A stretch of DNA of 64,000 nt, from assembly GCA_963281255.1 (NCBI GenBank), contig OY725497.1:3154968-3218967 (forward strand). Reading direction: 5' to 3'. Each line of letters opens with the position of its first letter. Within the stretch, counting starts at the first letter, position 1. This document shows, piece by piece, positions 1-10,800 of the stretch. The position numbers and the translations under genes were made by a program. This DNA comes from Aphrocallistes beatrix. Lineage: Eukaryota > Porifera > Hexactinellida > Sceptrulophora > Aphrocallistidae. The notes beneath the pieces were generated by a model. That model made no database searches. It saw only the letters and a list, made by a program, of their open reading frames with translations, and was not told the DNA's origin.

Positions 1-730
1 CTTATTCATTCCAAAGTATTTACGATGATATCAGTTCGGTGTTGTTACAAAACCCTAAAAAATGTTTGGCTACTGGTGATTGGTAGACTTTAAACTTCTA
101 GTACTTATCTAGTCAATTAGATATTACAACAGGTGATCTCATTAATAATTCTGACCAATTTTTGCTAGGGGTTAAATTTTCTGAATTGCAAATCCCAAAT
201 ATTCTATTGGAGTACACAAATATTTAGCATTCCTTAATGGAAGTCCAGCTCAGTCAGCTGGCAGTCAGATGAGTGGGTCAGGAAATATTTTTCATGTAAT
301 GTTATCAATTTTTCGTTCTAACTGTTACGTTCTGAGGGATTATATTATATGCTTAGTATTAGGGAAAGTAATTCACACGTAAAGTGGTGTTAATGTTCCG
401 CGCAACAAAATTGGAATAATCTTACATTCTGGAAAATTCCTACTTGGCGAAATCTAGTTTCCTTTGAGAGGAAAATGACCCCAATTATTTTATGGTATTT
501 AGTAGTCAAATATATTATGTCAGCAACCGATTCGATAGATAAATGATAATATGCTCAACAGAGATATCCTACTGTTCATGACGAGTCAAAACGCTAGTCT
601 GAATGAAATGCTGGCTTTATAGTCACTTTGCTGGTCAGCTGGTTTTCAACTGGTACCGAAAATGCTGGTCAAACCAGCATTTGACTGATCACTTGGGGTC
701 TATGCAATACTGTTTTGGTATCCACTAAGG
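1..730. other. AT-rich intergenic DNA without a recognised gene
   Basis: No convincing open reading frame, exon or RNA gene was seen on either strand. Around 630-690 a short stretch repeats the word gctggtca and its complement, which gives weak inverted-repeat character. The region ends where a hAT-like terminal repeat begins. Confidence 0.5.
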
Positions 731-1560
731 CAGTGGTGGGCAACCCGTGGCCCGCGGCCCATTTTGATGGCTCGTGACCTCTTCAAACACTCTATAATGG
801 GGCCTGCCTAATTTGTTTGTGAAATTGATGCTAAATATAAATTTTACTTGGTTATTTTTGCTTCTACGTAAGTTGTGTATGTCTATATCTATCTATCTCC
901 ACAACGAATTGATTGAAGAAATTGCCAGACACAGAAAGCTGATTTTTGGCATGTTGGAGTCTTTTGACTATGGTTCTGGCCTCAAACGAAATGTCGACTC
1001 ATCATGGGATTATGGCGTCATTGTCACCTTTTTATTATTAGAAATTTCGACTATAACCATTTTAGGTGAGAGAAGGCTGAAATTTTAATAGACTACGTAT
1101 ATTAATATTCTTCACATATGATACAACTATCATCAACAAATTATGACATCATTATGTTATGACGTCATGAAAAATTGGCAAATTTTGTGATTTTTCGAGT
1201 GATATCGATTATAACAGTAAGACAGACGTATTTAGAAATGTTATCTACCTTATAATTAATCAATGTGAACCTATGCCCCCAAAGGACGCCTCCGGCGGAC
1301 ACAAAGTGTCCACCAGCCGCGCAGCGCAAGCAAGCGAAGTGCGCTTATTGTTATGAAAATAGCTTTTGAAAATTATCATTCAATTAATATATTGTTTTGT
1401 TGTAAGTTCTGCGTTATACATGTAATACCAAAATATGTCAGTTCTTGCTATGGCCATAGTGATGTGGGCGTATAGCAAGAACTGACAGATTTGGGGGCCC
1501 GCAGAACCCCACGCGGACCCCAATTGTGGCCCACTTCAGGAGTAAGGTTGCCCGCCACTG
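731..1560. mobile_element. hAT-like non-autonomous element in the ISY1 promoter region
   Basis: The left end begins CAGTGGTGGGCAACCC and the right end reads GGTTGCCCGCCACTG, a matching terminal inverted repeat of hAT type. The flanking 8-mers, cactaagg and cgctaaag, agree at 6 of 8 positions, as expected for an old 8-bp target-site duplication. It carries no transposase. Much of the interior is a Helitron-derived block (about 866-1347). The right end is only 50 bp from the ISY1 start codon, so the element may contain or overlap the promoter. Confidence 0.6.
866..1347 (+). mobile_element. Non-autonomous Helitron-like copy, 5' end unclear
   Basis: The body shares the family words cgaattgattgaagaaa, tgatttttggcatg and atgacgtcat with the intact copies at 9794, 43052 and 56402. 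It ends in the same GC-rich 3' segment (ggcggacacaaagtgtcc, then caagcaagcgaag), here decayed to gcgctta. The 5' TC terminus was not found and 866 is approximate. Confidence 0.55.
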
Positions 1561-1610
1561 CGCTAAAGCATTTAACAATAGCATTATACAGGAGTAAGAT
1601 TTAGAGAAGA

Positions 1611-2453
1611 ATGGCTCGTAACGCAGAAAAGGGACAAACTATGCTGAATCGGTTCTACAAGGCGAAGCAGCAGGAAGGGAAAGTGAAGGAATTGCGACCT
1701 TATTTGGCTTCGGATTGCAGTAGTCTCTTTAAAGCCGAAAAGTGGCGAAGACAAATAATCGGTGAAGTTGTGAAGAAGGTCTCTCAAATACAAAATGCGG
1801 GACTCGGAGAATTTCGCATCAGGGATTTGAATGATGAGATCAACAAACTAATGCGAGAAAAGGGTCACTGGGAAGATAGGATCATCCAACTGGGAGGACC
1901 AGATCACAGGAATATGGGTCCAAAAATGATCGACCACGATGGCAAAGAACTCCCGGGGAACAGAGGGTACAAGTACTATGGAATGGCTAAGGAGTTGCCA
2001 GGAGTGCGTGAGCTATGGGCACAAGAGCCCCCTAAGCCGACCAAACGCACGCGAGGAGAGCTGGCAAGACTGGTTGATGCGGACTACTACGGCTACAGAG
2101 ATGACGACGACGGCATTCTGATCCTGCAGGAAGCGGAGCAAGAGAGAGCCGCGATAGCTCGAGCTCTGCAGCAGCAGGAGCTGAGCGGTGCCAGACGGGG
2201 TGAAGGGGAAGAGGGGAACATCTACGCGGTAGGAGCAGACAGTGACTCGGAGGGGGAGAGGGGAGGAGAGGAGAGGGAGGAGACAGGTACTAAGGAAGCT
2301 GGAGAGGATGCCTACGTGAAGGTACCTACACAGGAAGAAGTGGAGCAAGCTCTCCTGAAGAGAAGGAAGATGGAACTACTTGAGAAGTATGCGAGTGAGA
2401 CTCTCCTCGCTCAAGGAGAAGAAGCGAAGACACTTTTAGGATTGATGAATTAA
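1611..2453 (+). CDS. ISY1: Pre-mRNA-splicing factor ISY1
   Basis: The 280-residue single-exon product is close in length to animal ISY1 (about 285). ISY1 is a spliceosome component, associated with the Prp19 (NineTeen) complex, that acts in the catalytic-stage spliceosome in the nucleus. The conserved N terminus (MARNAEKGQTMLNRF) runs into the typical block with EKWRRQIIGEV, EFRIRDLNDEINKL and HWEDRIIQLGG. A second conserved patch, GYKYYGMAKELPGVREL, follows near residue 120. The C-terminal third is Glu/Arg-rich with a QEAEQERAAIA helix, as in the family. The start is the first ATG before the conserved N terminus. A possible splice acceptor (ttatacag) lies about 20 nt upstream. NME5 follows 206 bp downstream on the same strand. 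Confidence 0.95.
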   Translation: MARNAEKGQTMLNRFYKAKQQEGKVKELRPYLASDCSSLFKAEKWRRQIIGEVVKKVSQIQNAGLGEFRIRDLNDEINKLMREKGHWEDRIIQLGGPDHRNMGPKMIDHDGKELPGNRGYKYYGMAKELPGVRELWAQEPPKPTKRTRGELARLVDADYYGYRDDDDGILILQEAEQERAAIARALQQQELSGARRGEGEEGNIYAVGADSDSEGERGGEEREETGTKEAGEDAYVKVPTQEEVEQALLKRRKMELLEKYASETLLAQGEEAKTLLGLMN

Positions 2454-2659
2454 TTTAATTCGAACCTTGTATTAATTAAAAATGAATCAAATTATGTCTA
2501 TGTTGAATTCCAAAGAAGAAATTATTAATTTTAATTGAGTAAACATTTTTACATCAAAGAGCTAAATAAGGTATTTTGTGCTTGGATCTTTTCAACAGTT
2601 ATTAAAAAATTTGTTAAAGTAATCCAATATCCTTTTCTTATCTTGAAAAATTGGATTAG

Positions 2660-3295
2660 ATGGACTCTACTAATCCAGGTGTTGAGCAGACGAAAAAATT
2701 GAGCGATGGTTTGGAGAGAACGCTGGTATTGATAAAGCCTGATAGGATAGCAATAGCGGATCAGATCATTCCTGATGTAGAGAAGGAAGGGTTCGTTATA
2801 ATTCAGCAGAGACGCATCAGATTCACTCCGGAGCAAGCTTCCGACTTCTACGGAGAGCATTACGGGAAAATGTTCTTCCCTAGCCTCATTGCCTTCATGA
2901 GCAGCGGCCCCACCCTGGCCCTGGTAGTTGCTAAGAGGAACGGAATCGAAGCTTTTCGGAAGCTATTAGGCCCTACCAACCCCGATCAGGCGAAGGAGAC
3001 ACATCCTAGGAGCATTCGCGCTCGATACGGAACCGACACTCTCAAGAATGCGATGCACGCTAGCGAGTCTCAGCTGGCTGCCGAGAGGGAAATCCGGTTT
3101 ATCTTCCCCGATTCGATAACAGAACCGATAATGAGCGGAGAAGACGCAACTCAATTCCTGGAGAAGAGAGTGAACCCAACTTTAATAAAAGGACTGACAG
3201 AGCTGTGTAAGAACAAACCTGCACAGCCGATCAAGTGGCTGGCTACCTGGCTACTGGCCAACAATCCCAATCAGCCTAAAGTCACGCCTCCCTAG
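2660..3295 (+). CDS. NME5: Nucleoside diphosphate kinase homolog 5 with C-terminal Dpy-30 motif
   Basis: The 211-residue product matches the usual NME5 length. Residues about 20-155 form an NDK domain (LERTLVLIKPD, then GPTNPDQAKETHPRSIRARYG and NAMHASES). The histidine of NAMHAS corresponds to the phosphohistidine of active NDKs. The C terminus (VNPTLIKGLTELCKNKPAQP and the following helix) is a Dpy-30/RII-like dimerisation motif. In other animals NME5 is an axonemal, radial-spoke-associated protein, so a ciliary role is likely here; whether it still has kinase activity is uncertain. The ATG lies directly after a possible acceptor (ttggattag). The coding sequence has no intron. Confidence 0.93.
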   Translation: MDSTNPGVEQTKKLSDGLERTLVLIKPDRIAIADQIIPDVEKEGFVIIQQRRIRFTPEQASDFYGEHYGKMFFPSLIAFMSSGPTLALVVAKRNGIEAFRKLLGPTNPDQAKETHPRSIRARYGTDTLKNAMHASESQLAAEREIRFIFPDSITEPIMSGEDATQFLEKRVNPTLIKGLTELCKNKPAQPIKWLATWLLANNPNQPKVTPP

Positions 3296-3754
3296 TATTC
3301 CGGTGTATCAGTCTCTTCTTGTTGTCAGCACTTATACTGTATCACATATCCTTACTCACTTATTATTATAACAGCTGATTAATATGATATACTAAATCCT
3401 TTTAGTCCTGTCATAAACAGATGTCCTATTCCTATTCCTAGTGTACGGAAAGTATCAGATAAAAAATAGATTTCTCTGCTGAAATTTTTCCGATAAGAAG
3501 AGACTTTTTCTATTTTTTTGTCTTGCAAAGAACAAAATTAGAAGAACATATCACCCGAAATGGTAGAGATTATATCGAAGAGTTAGGAAATTCATTAGAG
3601 GCAGAGAATACTCATTTCACTCTAATATAAATATTTCCGAAAATACGATATTCGGAATCTGCACCCTAGGTAATTCCACGAGACTGTATATTTTGATCAA
3701 CGCATGATGTAGGATTGTGATCAAAGATTATCGATGTGCATATGTTGAGTCGCC

Positions 3755-3953
3755 GGAATAAGGCCTAATTTGAAGTAGGAATAAGACATAAACCGACTAA
3801 GTAGGAATAAGACCTAAAACCTGTCAAAAATGATTAAAACCTAAAATCCCACAAAGTACCCCTTCAAGATATAAAAATACAAAACGCTCACTTTCGCTCT
3901 CCAGCCAATTTTGGGTCTTATTCCTACTTAGCAGGTTTTAGGTTTTATTCCGA
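3755..3953. repeat. Imperfect foldback repeat
   Basis: The left half repeats the word aagtaggaataagac in the + orientation. The right half carries its complement, gtcttattcctactta. Both outer edges read cggaataa toward the centre. The arms are imperfect and about 70 bp long. No coding potential. Confidence 0.5.
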
Positions 3954-5400
3954 TTCCCCCTAAAATATACAGTCCCGATTCTACCCAATCTCTACCATCT
4001 GCTGATAAATCCTTCAAAAATGTGAAAAGGTACACATCTTAATCCTGCTTAGTATGCCCTTGGATGAATGTAGCATACAAGCAAGCTCCGTTGCGTGGCT
4101 AGCGGACACTTTGTATCTGCAACAGACGGCCTGCGGTGGCTATTATGACTTACATTTTTAAACCATGGATATATGATCTTCAAAATTCGAAAATTAATGA
4201 CGAATATCATTCTGTAAACTGTGTTGATTTTAATGTTTACATCGCTTATATTCTCGAATTATGGCCCAACTATGATCTTATTCAGTGACTCATCACAAAA
4301 TGAAATTTCGCGAAAAATATTTGATACACATTTACACCATAAATGATCCCACCAATGATTTCGATATAAATCGGATTATTAGATTTCATAGCATCGCACG
4401 GACGGACGTAAAGAGATAATGCAAGTAAACGAATAAGAGAGTTTAAGAATATACAAATGTTACTGAACTGTCAATAATAAATAATTTGGATTATTTAGCT
4501 CACTGTTGATAAGAGATTTGTTTTATTTTTTCTGAGGAAGCGAGTCTCTCTATTTCATCATCATTGTTTAATTACTTTTAATCACATCAGTATATTTAGC
4601 CTTATTACCGGCAGCATTGGTATACTATGAAGGTTATGATATACGTAATAGATTTACAATGAAAAAGTGAAAATAATTTATCAATAATTGTCAATAAAGA
4701 CATCAAGGTGCGATGCCACAATTATTAGCTGGTACAGGAGCTAAAACAAGTTTCCTCTAATATATAGAACTATATTTTGAGTATTTACTGATAGAATTTA
4801 CACATTTGCTAAATTTGCCACATAGAAAGATTATTGAAAGATATCTTCGCTCATCAACCCTCACACATGTGCAATTCGTATCTGCAGAAACATATGATTT
4901 GGTTTTGATTGAATCTGTAGGAGCTGATAACATTGAAATGTAAATTTCATGTTCATGACCTACTCAGCCAGAGAAATCTCGAATAAACTTTAACATGGGT
5001 ATTAAGTTCACTTGTTAGTTCAGACGTGTTCTACTTGTAGAGATAAAATTGTTCTCAAAGTAACAACATTTTTACCTAGGAATTGAAGTCCGTATTATCA
5101 ACAGATTTCTGTATTAGGATGGAAGGAAGCAATTTTTTTTTCAAAACTAAGTGTTAAATTTCAAATTCATCACGAAAGTTCAGAAATGGTGGAGAATCTA
5201 AAACAAGTGGGTTCAAATTGAACTGTATTACTAATTCATTAATTCGAATATTCCTATCTCGATTCAAGCGGAGTTCGGCTAATCAAAAGTTAGCACGATA
5301 TTAATTAGGTCAAGATCTTTCCAGCAAAATACTTAAGTCAACAAACTATAAACCAAAGCATCACCAAAACCTTAACCTAACTTAAGAGGGTGACATTATA

Positions 5401-5539
5401 CAGTGGAATTCGTTTTTTAGCAAAACAGTTGCTAATAATATACGAAATTGCTTATAGGGGAATAGAATTGATACAAAATCTAGAATTTGGACTTTTGTTG
5501 CTAATAAAGCAATGTTGCTCATAGGCAAACTCTCCACTG
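5401..5539. mobile_element. pogo-like MITE with TA target duplication
   Basis: A 139-bp element begins CAGTGGAATTCG and ends in the complement of CAGTGGAGAGTTTG, flanked on both sides by TA. The inner sequence about gctaataata is shared with the MITE at 49965, so the two look like one family. This termini pattern is typical of pogo/Tigger-type Tc1-mariner MITEs. Confidence 0.65.
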
Positions 5540-6312
5540 TAACTTGTTGATTACAACAGATCCAAATTCAGCGGAACTCAGCCTAAAGCTATGATTCCTG
5601 TGTTTGCTGTGATTTTGTACTCTCATCCCAGACAACGTATTATAGAGGATAATAACTCAAATTATTCGTCGCGCCAAATCCCTATGGACCCCACCGGAGC
5701 CAACGCCTAAGAGGTGTACAATGTCTTTCCGTGTGTATAATCCTGCGAAATCTAACAGTCCGATTTCTACAAAATTTGACATTTAGAATCTTTTTATGGT
5801 GATGTGTTCTGCTATTTTTTCGCAAAATATCACTGCTTCAGGTTTTTATAAAATAATTATCTTAAACTTTGGTGCATGTGTTATTCTGAAGCTACATTAT
5901 CGGTCTACCGACTTAGGATCTTCGTGTCTGCCCTAATTATGTTTTTTTTTGGAAGCAAGTCCCGATCCCGAAATAATTTCTCATTCTCAGACATATATTT
6001 TTAGACAAATTTATGTTCAAACATCTAAAATTTTATTTTTGCTCGCCGCTATTTCATGTATATTATTTAATGAATGATTTCGCATCTCAAGATGTAAAAA
6101 ATAATCGCACTGACATGAGTTGAACAATAGCAAGGCTTTGGCCTGGAGAATGAACTGTCCACTTATTAAGGTGTCAAGGGATTGCAGCTTTTTTATCCTA
6201 AATTGATTCACTATACAGGAGTTGGTAAAAATTGGTCATCAAATGAATTCGACACATGGAATTGAGTTTGTAGGAGACAGTATAACTATGTAGACTTCAC
6301 CTTCCTAGACTG

Positions 6313-7656
6313 ATGCATCCATACGGTCTCAGTGGGGGGCCTGTAGCCAAGCAGCCCCTGCTGTGGCAGGACCGGAGAGATCGAAATGCACCTGAGAAGA
6401 CGGAAGATCAGAAGTGGTGGCTGAAATTCAAGAAAAAATCAGAATCACAGCTTGTACCCCCTAATAGGGTGTTTTCAATGGACAAGGGGGTGTTGGGGGG
6501 TAGGATGGTGATGAATTTAGCAACTGGGCCTGCTAATACTAAACCTCACAGCAACCAACCGCGATTGTTCCATAAGGAAAGCCAGGATGAAGGACCAACT
6601 CGTCCTCAACTCAACCTCCGAGATATCGAATCACAGTTCAGACCTTTGGATGAGTTCGTAAAACCAACAAAGTCCGAGACATTCATGCTCCACACACCTG
6701 ATGCCACATCCTCTGGAGAAGAATCCGCGCCCCTCCAAAAGACTGTAGAGACGGCACATAACCTTCTGTCCAATCTACAATACCTCAATCATATGAAACG
6801 GAGAGATTTGAAAACTTCCAGTGAGACAGACATTATCAGACCCCCTTCTCCCTTCATGGACTCCAAACGAAGGAGACCTCCCCCTGTCCCCAAGGAGGGA
6901 CTCTCTGAGCCAGCCCCAGTTCAGGACGAGGTGCGACCGAGGAGGAAACTAACCAGCACGTCGCGTCCGATCTCCCTCTCAGAGCACAGCAAGACTCACT
7001 CCGTGAAGGATGCGATCAGCTTGTTCGAGAGGAAAACTCCCAACTACGCCACTGCAGCGACAGGAGAACTCCTGTCAATCAAGATTCCTAACAAAGCTAA
7101 GAACGTAAGGCAGAGATCGCGTGGTCCAAGTCGCACCCCTTCTGACCTGGACCTGTCCATCAGACAGCATGCCTCCCCACAGGACATCAGCCCGGGGGAG
7201 GGGGCCAATCGAATGTTTTTTGGAGAAAAAAGACTTTCAGAATCGTACGACTTCTGCAACACAGATGCGATCGAGCATGCTCACTCTCGAGATCGCTCTT
7301 TCTCAGACGCTGCCAGTCTAGACTCCACTCTCGACTCTCTGGAACCTCAGGTGAAGGAGAAGAAGGCATCCTTGTTTCGAGGTTTCATCAACGCTACTCG
7401 GGGCAAGATCGGGATGGATTCAGAAATCTCGCAAGAGAGATCCAACACAGAACCTTTTCGCAGGAAGGCGAAGCGCTCTTCTTCCTCAGTCAAGCCTGTG
7501 AAGAGCGAGATAACGATGGGGGAGCTGGGCGATCTCGCGTATGCGGAGAGGACTTCTTCTTTCGGGATCAAGCGTAAGAAGAGCAGGAAACCCCGTCACT
7601 TAGAGTTGAAGGAAGGATTCAATGTAAAGGGGTTTGACAACTTCATGCTGTATTGA
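6313..7656 (+). CDS. Unrecognised basic, low-complexity 447-residue protein
   Basis: I do not recognise this protein. The single long frame has coding-like composition, far more GC-rich than the flanking DNA. The product is rich in Lys, Arg, Ser and Pro and looks mostly disordered. Visible features are an N-terminal KWWLKFKKKSESQL basic patch, a proline/arginine run (KRRRPPPVPKEG) near residue 193, the segment ASLFRGFINATRGKIG near 355 and a basic C-terminal cluster (IKRKKSRKPRHLE). There is no signal peptide or membrane segment. A good acceptor (cttcctag) sits 4 nt before the ATG, which suggests an untranslated first exon or a trans-splice site. TM2D3 follows 246 bp downstream on the same strand. 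Confidence 0.75.
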   Translation: MHPYGLSGGPVAKQPLLWQDRRDRNAPEKTEDQKWWLKFKKKSESQLVPPNRVFSMDKGVLGGRMVMNLATGPANTKPHSNQPRLFHKESQDEGPTRPQLNLRDIESQFRPLDEFVKPTKSETFMLHTPDATSSGEESAPLQKTVETAHNLLSNLQYLNHMKRRDLKTSSETDIIRPPSPFMDSKRRRPPPVPKEGLSEPAPVQDEVRPRRKLTSTSRPISLSEHSKTHSVKDAISLFERKTPNYATAATGELLSIKIPNKAKNVRQRSRGPSRTPSDLDLSIRQHASPQDISPGEGANRMFFGEKRLSESYDFCNTDAIEHAHSRDRSFSDAASLDSTLDSLEPQVKEKKASLFRGFINATRGKIGMDSEISQERSNTEPFRRKAKRSSSSVKPVKSEITMGELGDLAYAERTSSFGIKRKKSRKPRHLELKEGFNVKGFDNFMLY

Positions 7657-7902
7657 GCAGAGGAATCTTGTTTTTATTGATAACTAATTGTGTATTTACT
7701 CTATTTGATATCGCATTGTATTGGAATAATGATTCGGAATCCCAGTTCGGATTCATTTCGCGTATATCCCATACATCCCTTTGTATCTGCAAAACGATTT
7801 TACTATTTCTTCCAACCCTGAATTTATCCATGGTTGAAAACTTGAACCAAGTTTCCAATCTGTCAGATAACAAATGATCCTATTAATATCCGTAGCAAAA
7901 GA

Positions 7903-8634
7903 ATGATGGGACTTATCTTGGTTCTACTCTTCTACTCTCCACTTCTGGTAGCCCAGTCAGTTACATACAATTCGAGTACACAGATAGCACCTCCACAGAG
8001 GTATGCATTCCTTCCTTACAACTGTTCAGGACAGGGTGATGTTCCGTGCGTACAATACTTGCAGTGCCTCACGTGTGTAGAAAACACTACCAAGTCAAAC
8101 TCATCCAACTGCACAATCGGGAATAACTCATCTGCACAGTGCACATACCCAGCAACTCTCAGTTGCACAGGAGAGAAACAGTTCACACAGAAAGTAGCAT
8201 GCTTATATTGCTTCCAAGTAATCCCACTCTCTGAAGGCGCCCGTCACCAGAACACGTCCGACTACCTCCCAGGAAGGGACTACGTCTGTGCTAACTTCAC
8301 AGGCAATGAGTCTATACACTGCCCTTCTGTCGCCACGCCTGCTGCTCGCTTCATCTCACAGTGCCGAGTATTGCCTCACGTGTCTTGCCTAGGCAACAGG
8401 ACTTTCTTCGTACTGCGGCCCTGTAGCCACACGTCTGGTTACAAGAGGAGCACCGCTTTCATCCTCAGTGTCCTGCTGGGGGGGTTGGGCATCGACAGGT
8501 TCTACTTGCAACACTGGGGATCTGGAGTCGGGAAGTTCATCAGTTTCGGTGGACTGGGGGTATGGACTCTACTCGATATCTTGTTCATCGGGACTGGATA
8601 CCTACAACCTAATGATGAATCACTCTACGTGTAG
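7903..8634 (+). CDS. TM2D3: TM2 domain-containing protein 3
   Basis: The 243-residue product has an N-terminal signal peptide (LILVLLFYSPLLVAQS), a cysteine-rich, heavily N-glycosylatable lumenal region (about residues 20-175) and a C-terminal TM2 domain. The domain has two membrane helices around a GIDRFYL turn, the DRF motif of the family. The block HVSCLGNRTFF before the first helix and the end SFGGLGVWTLLDILFIGTGY closely follow animal TM2D3 (fly almondex), which acts in Notch signalling and endolysosomal function. Human TM2D3 is of similar length. Two adjacent ATG codons open the frame and I took the first. The coding sequence has no intron. Confidence 0.92.
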   Translation: MMGLILVLLFYSPLLVAQSVTYNSSTQIAPPQRYAFLPYNCSGQGDVPCVQYLQCLTCVENTTKSNSSNCTIGNNSSAQCTYPATLSCTGEKQFTQKVACLYCFQVIPLSEGARHQNTSDYLPGRDYVCANFTGNESIHCPSVATPAARFISQCRVLPHVSCLGNRTFFVLRPCSHTSGYKRSTAFILSVLLGGLGIDRFYLQHWGSGVGKFISFGGLGVWTLLDILFIGTGYLQPNDESLYV

Positions 8635-8992
8635 AGTTGGGTGTTTCTGATGAAATATTTTGTTAATTTTAAATCAAATGGACCAAGAACTCATAATTAA
8701 ATTCATAACAAGTGCTATCATTCAAGTAATTCTAACTGAATATAAGTTTGAAAAGTCAGCTGATTATTTTAAAATACTGTTGTAAATGTTTTTGTTATTT
8801 TACTAAGCGTGAATTTTTAAACTGAATCGTTTCCATCCTGTGTTTTGAACTTAATTAAGTTCAGCTTACTCACTCCTGCCTGCCTTGGTAAATAAGTTTT
8901 TAAACAAATCTAGGTTTCTCTATTCTGACATTACTCCAAAGCTATTCATCCCTGGTTAGAGCTTAAGCTTGACCATTAAGCAAGATCCATCA

Positions 8993-9277
8993 ATGGAAGA
9001 GGCTGACGCTTGTTTCGAGAAGCTGTACTGGATCCGACAGGGCCTGTCTCTAATCCTGGGGACTGTGTGGGGGGTGGTTCCCCTCACAGGGATATTCGCT
9101 GTCCTAGGCTACTTAGCTTTGATATCTGCGGTTGTATATGTGTACACTGTGAAGGTAGAGGAAGTGGATATGGAAGATATGGGAGGGGTGCAAGAGGTGT
9201 TAAAAGATGGGTTGATGACTGGATTCGGGATGTTTATGATCACATGGATTATTATGTTCACTTTAATTCATTCTTAG
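8993..9277 (+). CDS. RAB5IF: RAB5IF-like small membrane protein (Rab5ip family)
   Basis: A 94-residue product with three hydrophobic segments. The stretch YWIRQGLSLILGTVWGVVPL matches the hallmark of RAB5IF (C20orf24), and a later GGVQEVLKDGLMTGFGMFMI segment matches its last helix. RAB5IF belongs to the Rab5-interacting family, related to EMC6, and forms part of the GEL complex of the ER multipass translocon. I start at the ATG at 8993. The frame stays open upstream without another ATG, and a possible acceptor (ccattaag) precedes it, so an upstream exon may add an N terminus as in vertebrates. It lies 358 bp after TM2D3. An AATAAA-like signal follows near 9309. Confidence 0.82.
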   Translation: MEEADACFEKLYWIRQGLSLILGTVWGVVPLTGIFAVLGYLALISAVVYVYTVKVEEVDMEDMGGVQEVLKDGLMTGFGMFMITWIIMFTLIHS

Positions 9278-9793
9278 AGCTATCTATTTGTTTGTAGGTT
9301 CATGTTGTTAATAAATAACTATAATGATTGTAATTATCACTATGTGTAACTACGAACTTAAACATATACAAACAGTACAAATTCCCGATAGATAAAGAAT
9401 CTACGTACGGCATACCTTACTCTTTTTCGGTTTATTTCTTTGGGCTCAAATACATATTTAGCTAACATCATCTGAGGAGTGTTCACTAACATTTCTACTA
9501 ACGTTCAACTTAAACTTAGCTAAAACTTGCAGTAAAGTTACGTAATTGCAACATGAAGAGATTACATCTCCCAGGAAAAAACTGTCTGATATTTCTAATG
9601 ATATTGGCTATACAAAAGTTGGAATACAGACAATTCGTGACAAGACAATTCGTGACAAGACATTTCGTGACAAGACAATTCGTGACAAAATTTCTAGACA
9701 TCAGGGGCCTTATTCTCAGATCGACTTAACTTAAACTAAGTATTTACTACTTAGTTTCGAGCAAAAAACTAAGTATGGATTTAAGTATAAGTA

Positions 9794-10800
9794 TCCTTAC
9801 TATTAAAACTCGATTAATGTGTATGTGTATATATATATATATATATAGTGGAACCTGTATATAACGGCCACCGAAGGGACTGGACAAAATTGGCCGTTAT
9901 ACACAGGTGACCGTTATATACAGGTGATTGTCTTAATCCCCAAAAGATATCAAAATAGTGCAATAAATATAAGTTTTTAGAAATATATTACTTGATGTAA
10001 TTACATAAACCTGTTTATCGTTCTTGACAGGTCCTGTAATAAACACATAAAAAGTTACAAAATGATGGCCGTTATAGACAGGTAGTGGCCGTTATAGACA
10101 GGTGATGGCCGTTATACACAGTTTTAGGGTCAGTAAGGGACTATAAAAGGGTGGCCGCTGGCCGCGTTGAGCAGGTGACCGCTATACAGAGGTTCAACAT
10201 TATGGAATTTCGGACGGGACTGTTCATTGGTGGCCGCTATAGACAGGTGGCCGTTATATAGAGTGGCCGTTATAGCAGGTTCGACTGTATATATATATAT
10301 ATATATGTAACGAATTGATTGAAGAAACTGCCTGGCGGAGAAAGCTGATTTTTGGCATGTGTGAGTCTTTTGGCTATGGCTCCAGTAAGTTCTGAGCTCA
10401 GAGCAAAATGTCGACTCATCATGGAATTATGACGTCATTGTCACATTTTTTAAAGTTAAGCAACACAGTTATTCGAGCATAACTCAGCCATTATAGGAGA
10501 TAGAAGGCTGAAATTTTAATAGAATCTGTATACTAACATGCCTCACATATGATGCAACTATCATCAAAAAATGATGACTCATCATAGTGTTATGACGTCA
10601 TCATTACACATCAAAAAAATTTTAAAATTGACAAATTTGGTGATTTTTCGAGTGATATCGATTATAACAGTAGGACAGACATATTTAGAGATGCTATCTC
10701 CCTTATAATTAACCAATGTGACCCCAGGCGACCGAAGGGAGCCTTAGGCGGACACAAAGTGTCAGCCAGCCGCGCAGCACAAGCAAGCGAAGCGCGCTTG
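9794..10800 (+). mobile_element. Non-autonomous Helitron inserted at A^T
   Basis: It begins TCCTTACTATTAAAACTCG directly after an A. It ends with a GC-rich segment that can form a CGCGC/GCGCG hairpin and finishes GCGCGCTTG directly before a T. There is no target duplication, as expected for a Helitron inserted at A^T. The same ends occur at 43052-43537. It encodes no Rep/helicase and contains a pogo-like MITE at 9847-10287. The CTTG terminus differs from the canonical CTRR. Confidence 0.8.
9847..10287. mobile_element. pogo-like MITE nested in the Helitron
   Basis: The left end reads agtggaacctgtatataacg and the right end is the complement of acagtcgaacctgctataac, in a TA repeat. The words ggccgttata and acaggtg recur through the interior in both arms. 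A second copy at 31789-32215 sits at the same place in another Helitron copy, so it may have spread as part of the Helitron. Confidence 0.7.

Larger units (their letters stand above)
3296..6312. other. 3 kb AT-rich intergenic region with repeats
   Basis: No gene was recognised. It contains a foldback repeat near 3755-3953, a reverse-oriented fragment of the Helitron 3' end near 4068-4135 (gcggacactttgt and nearby words), and a 139-bp pogo-like MITE at 5401-5539. The remainder is unassigned AT-rich sequence. Confidence 0.5.

Noticed and set aside
9546-9734. Frame with repeated IRDKT units
   Set aside because: The repeats come from the tandem 15-mers of the foldback element; the opposite strand gives an equally repetitive frame.
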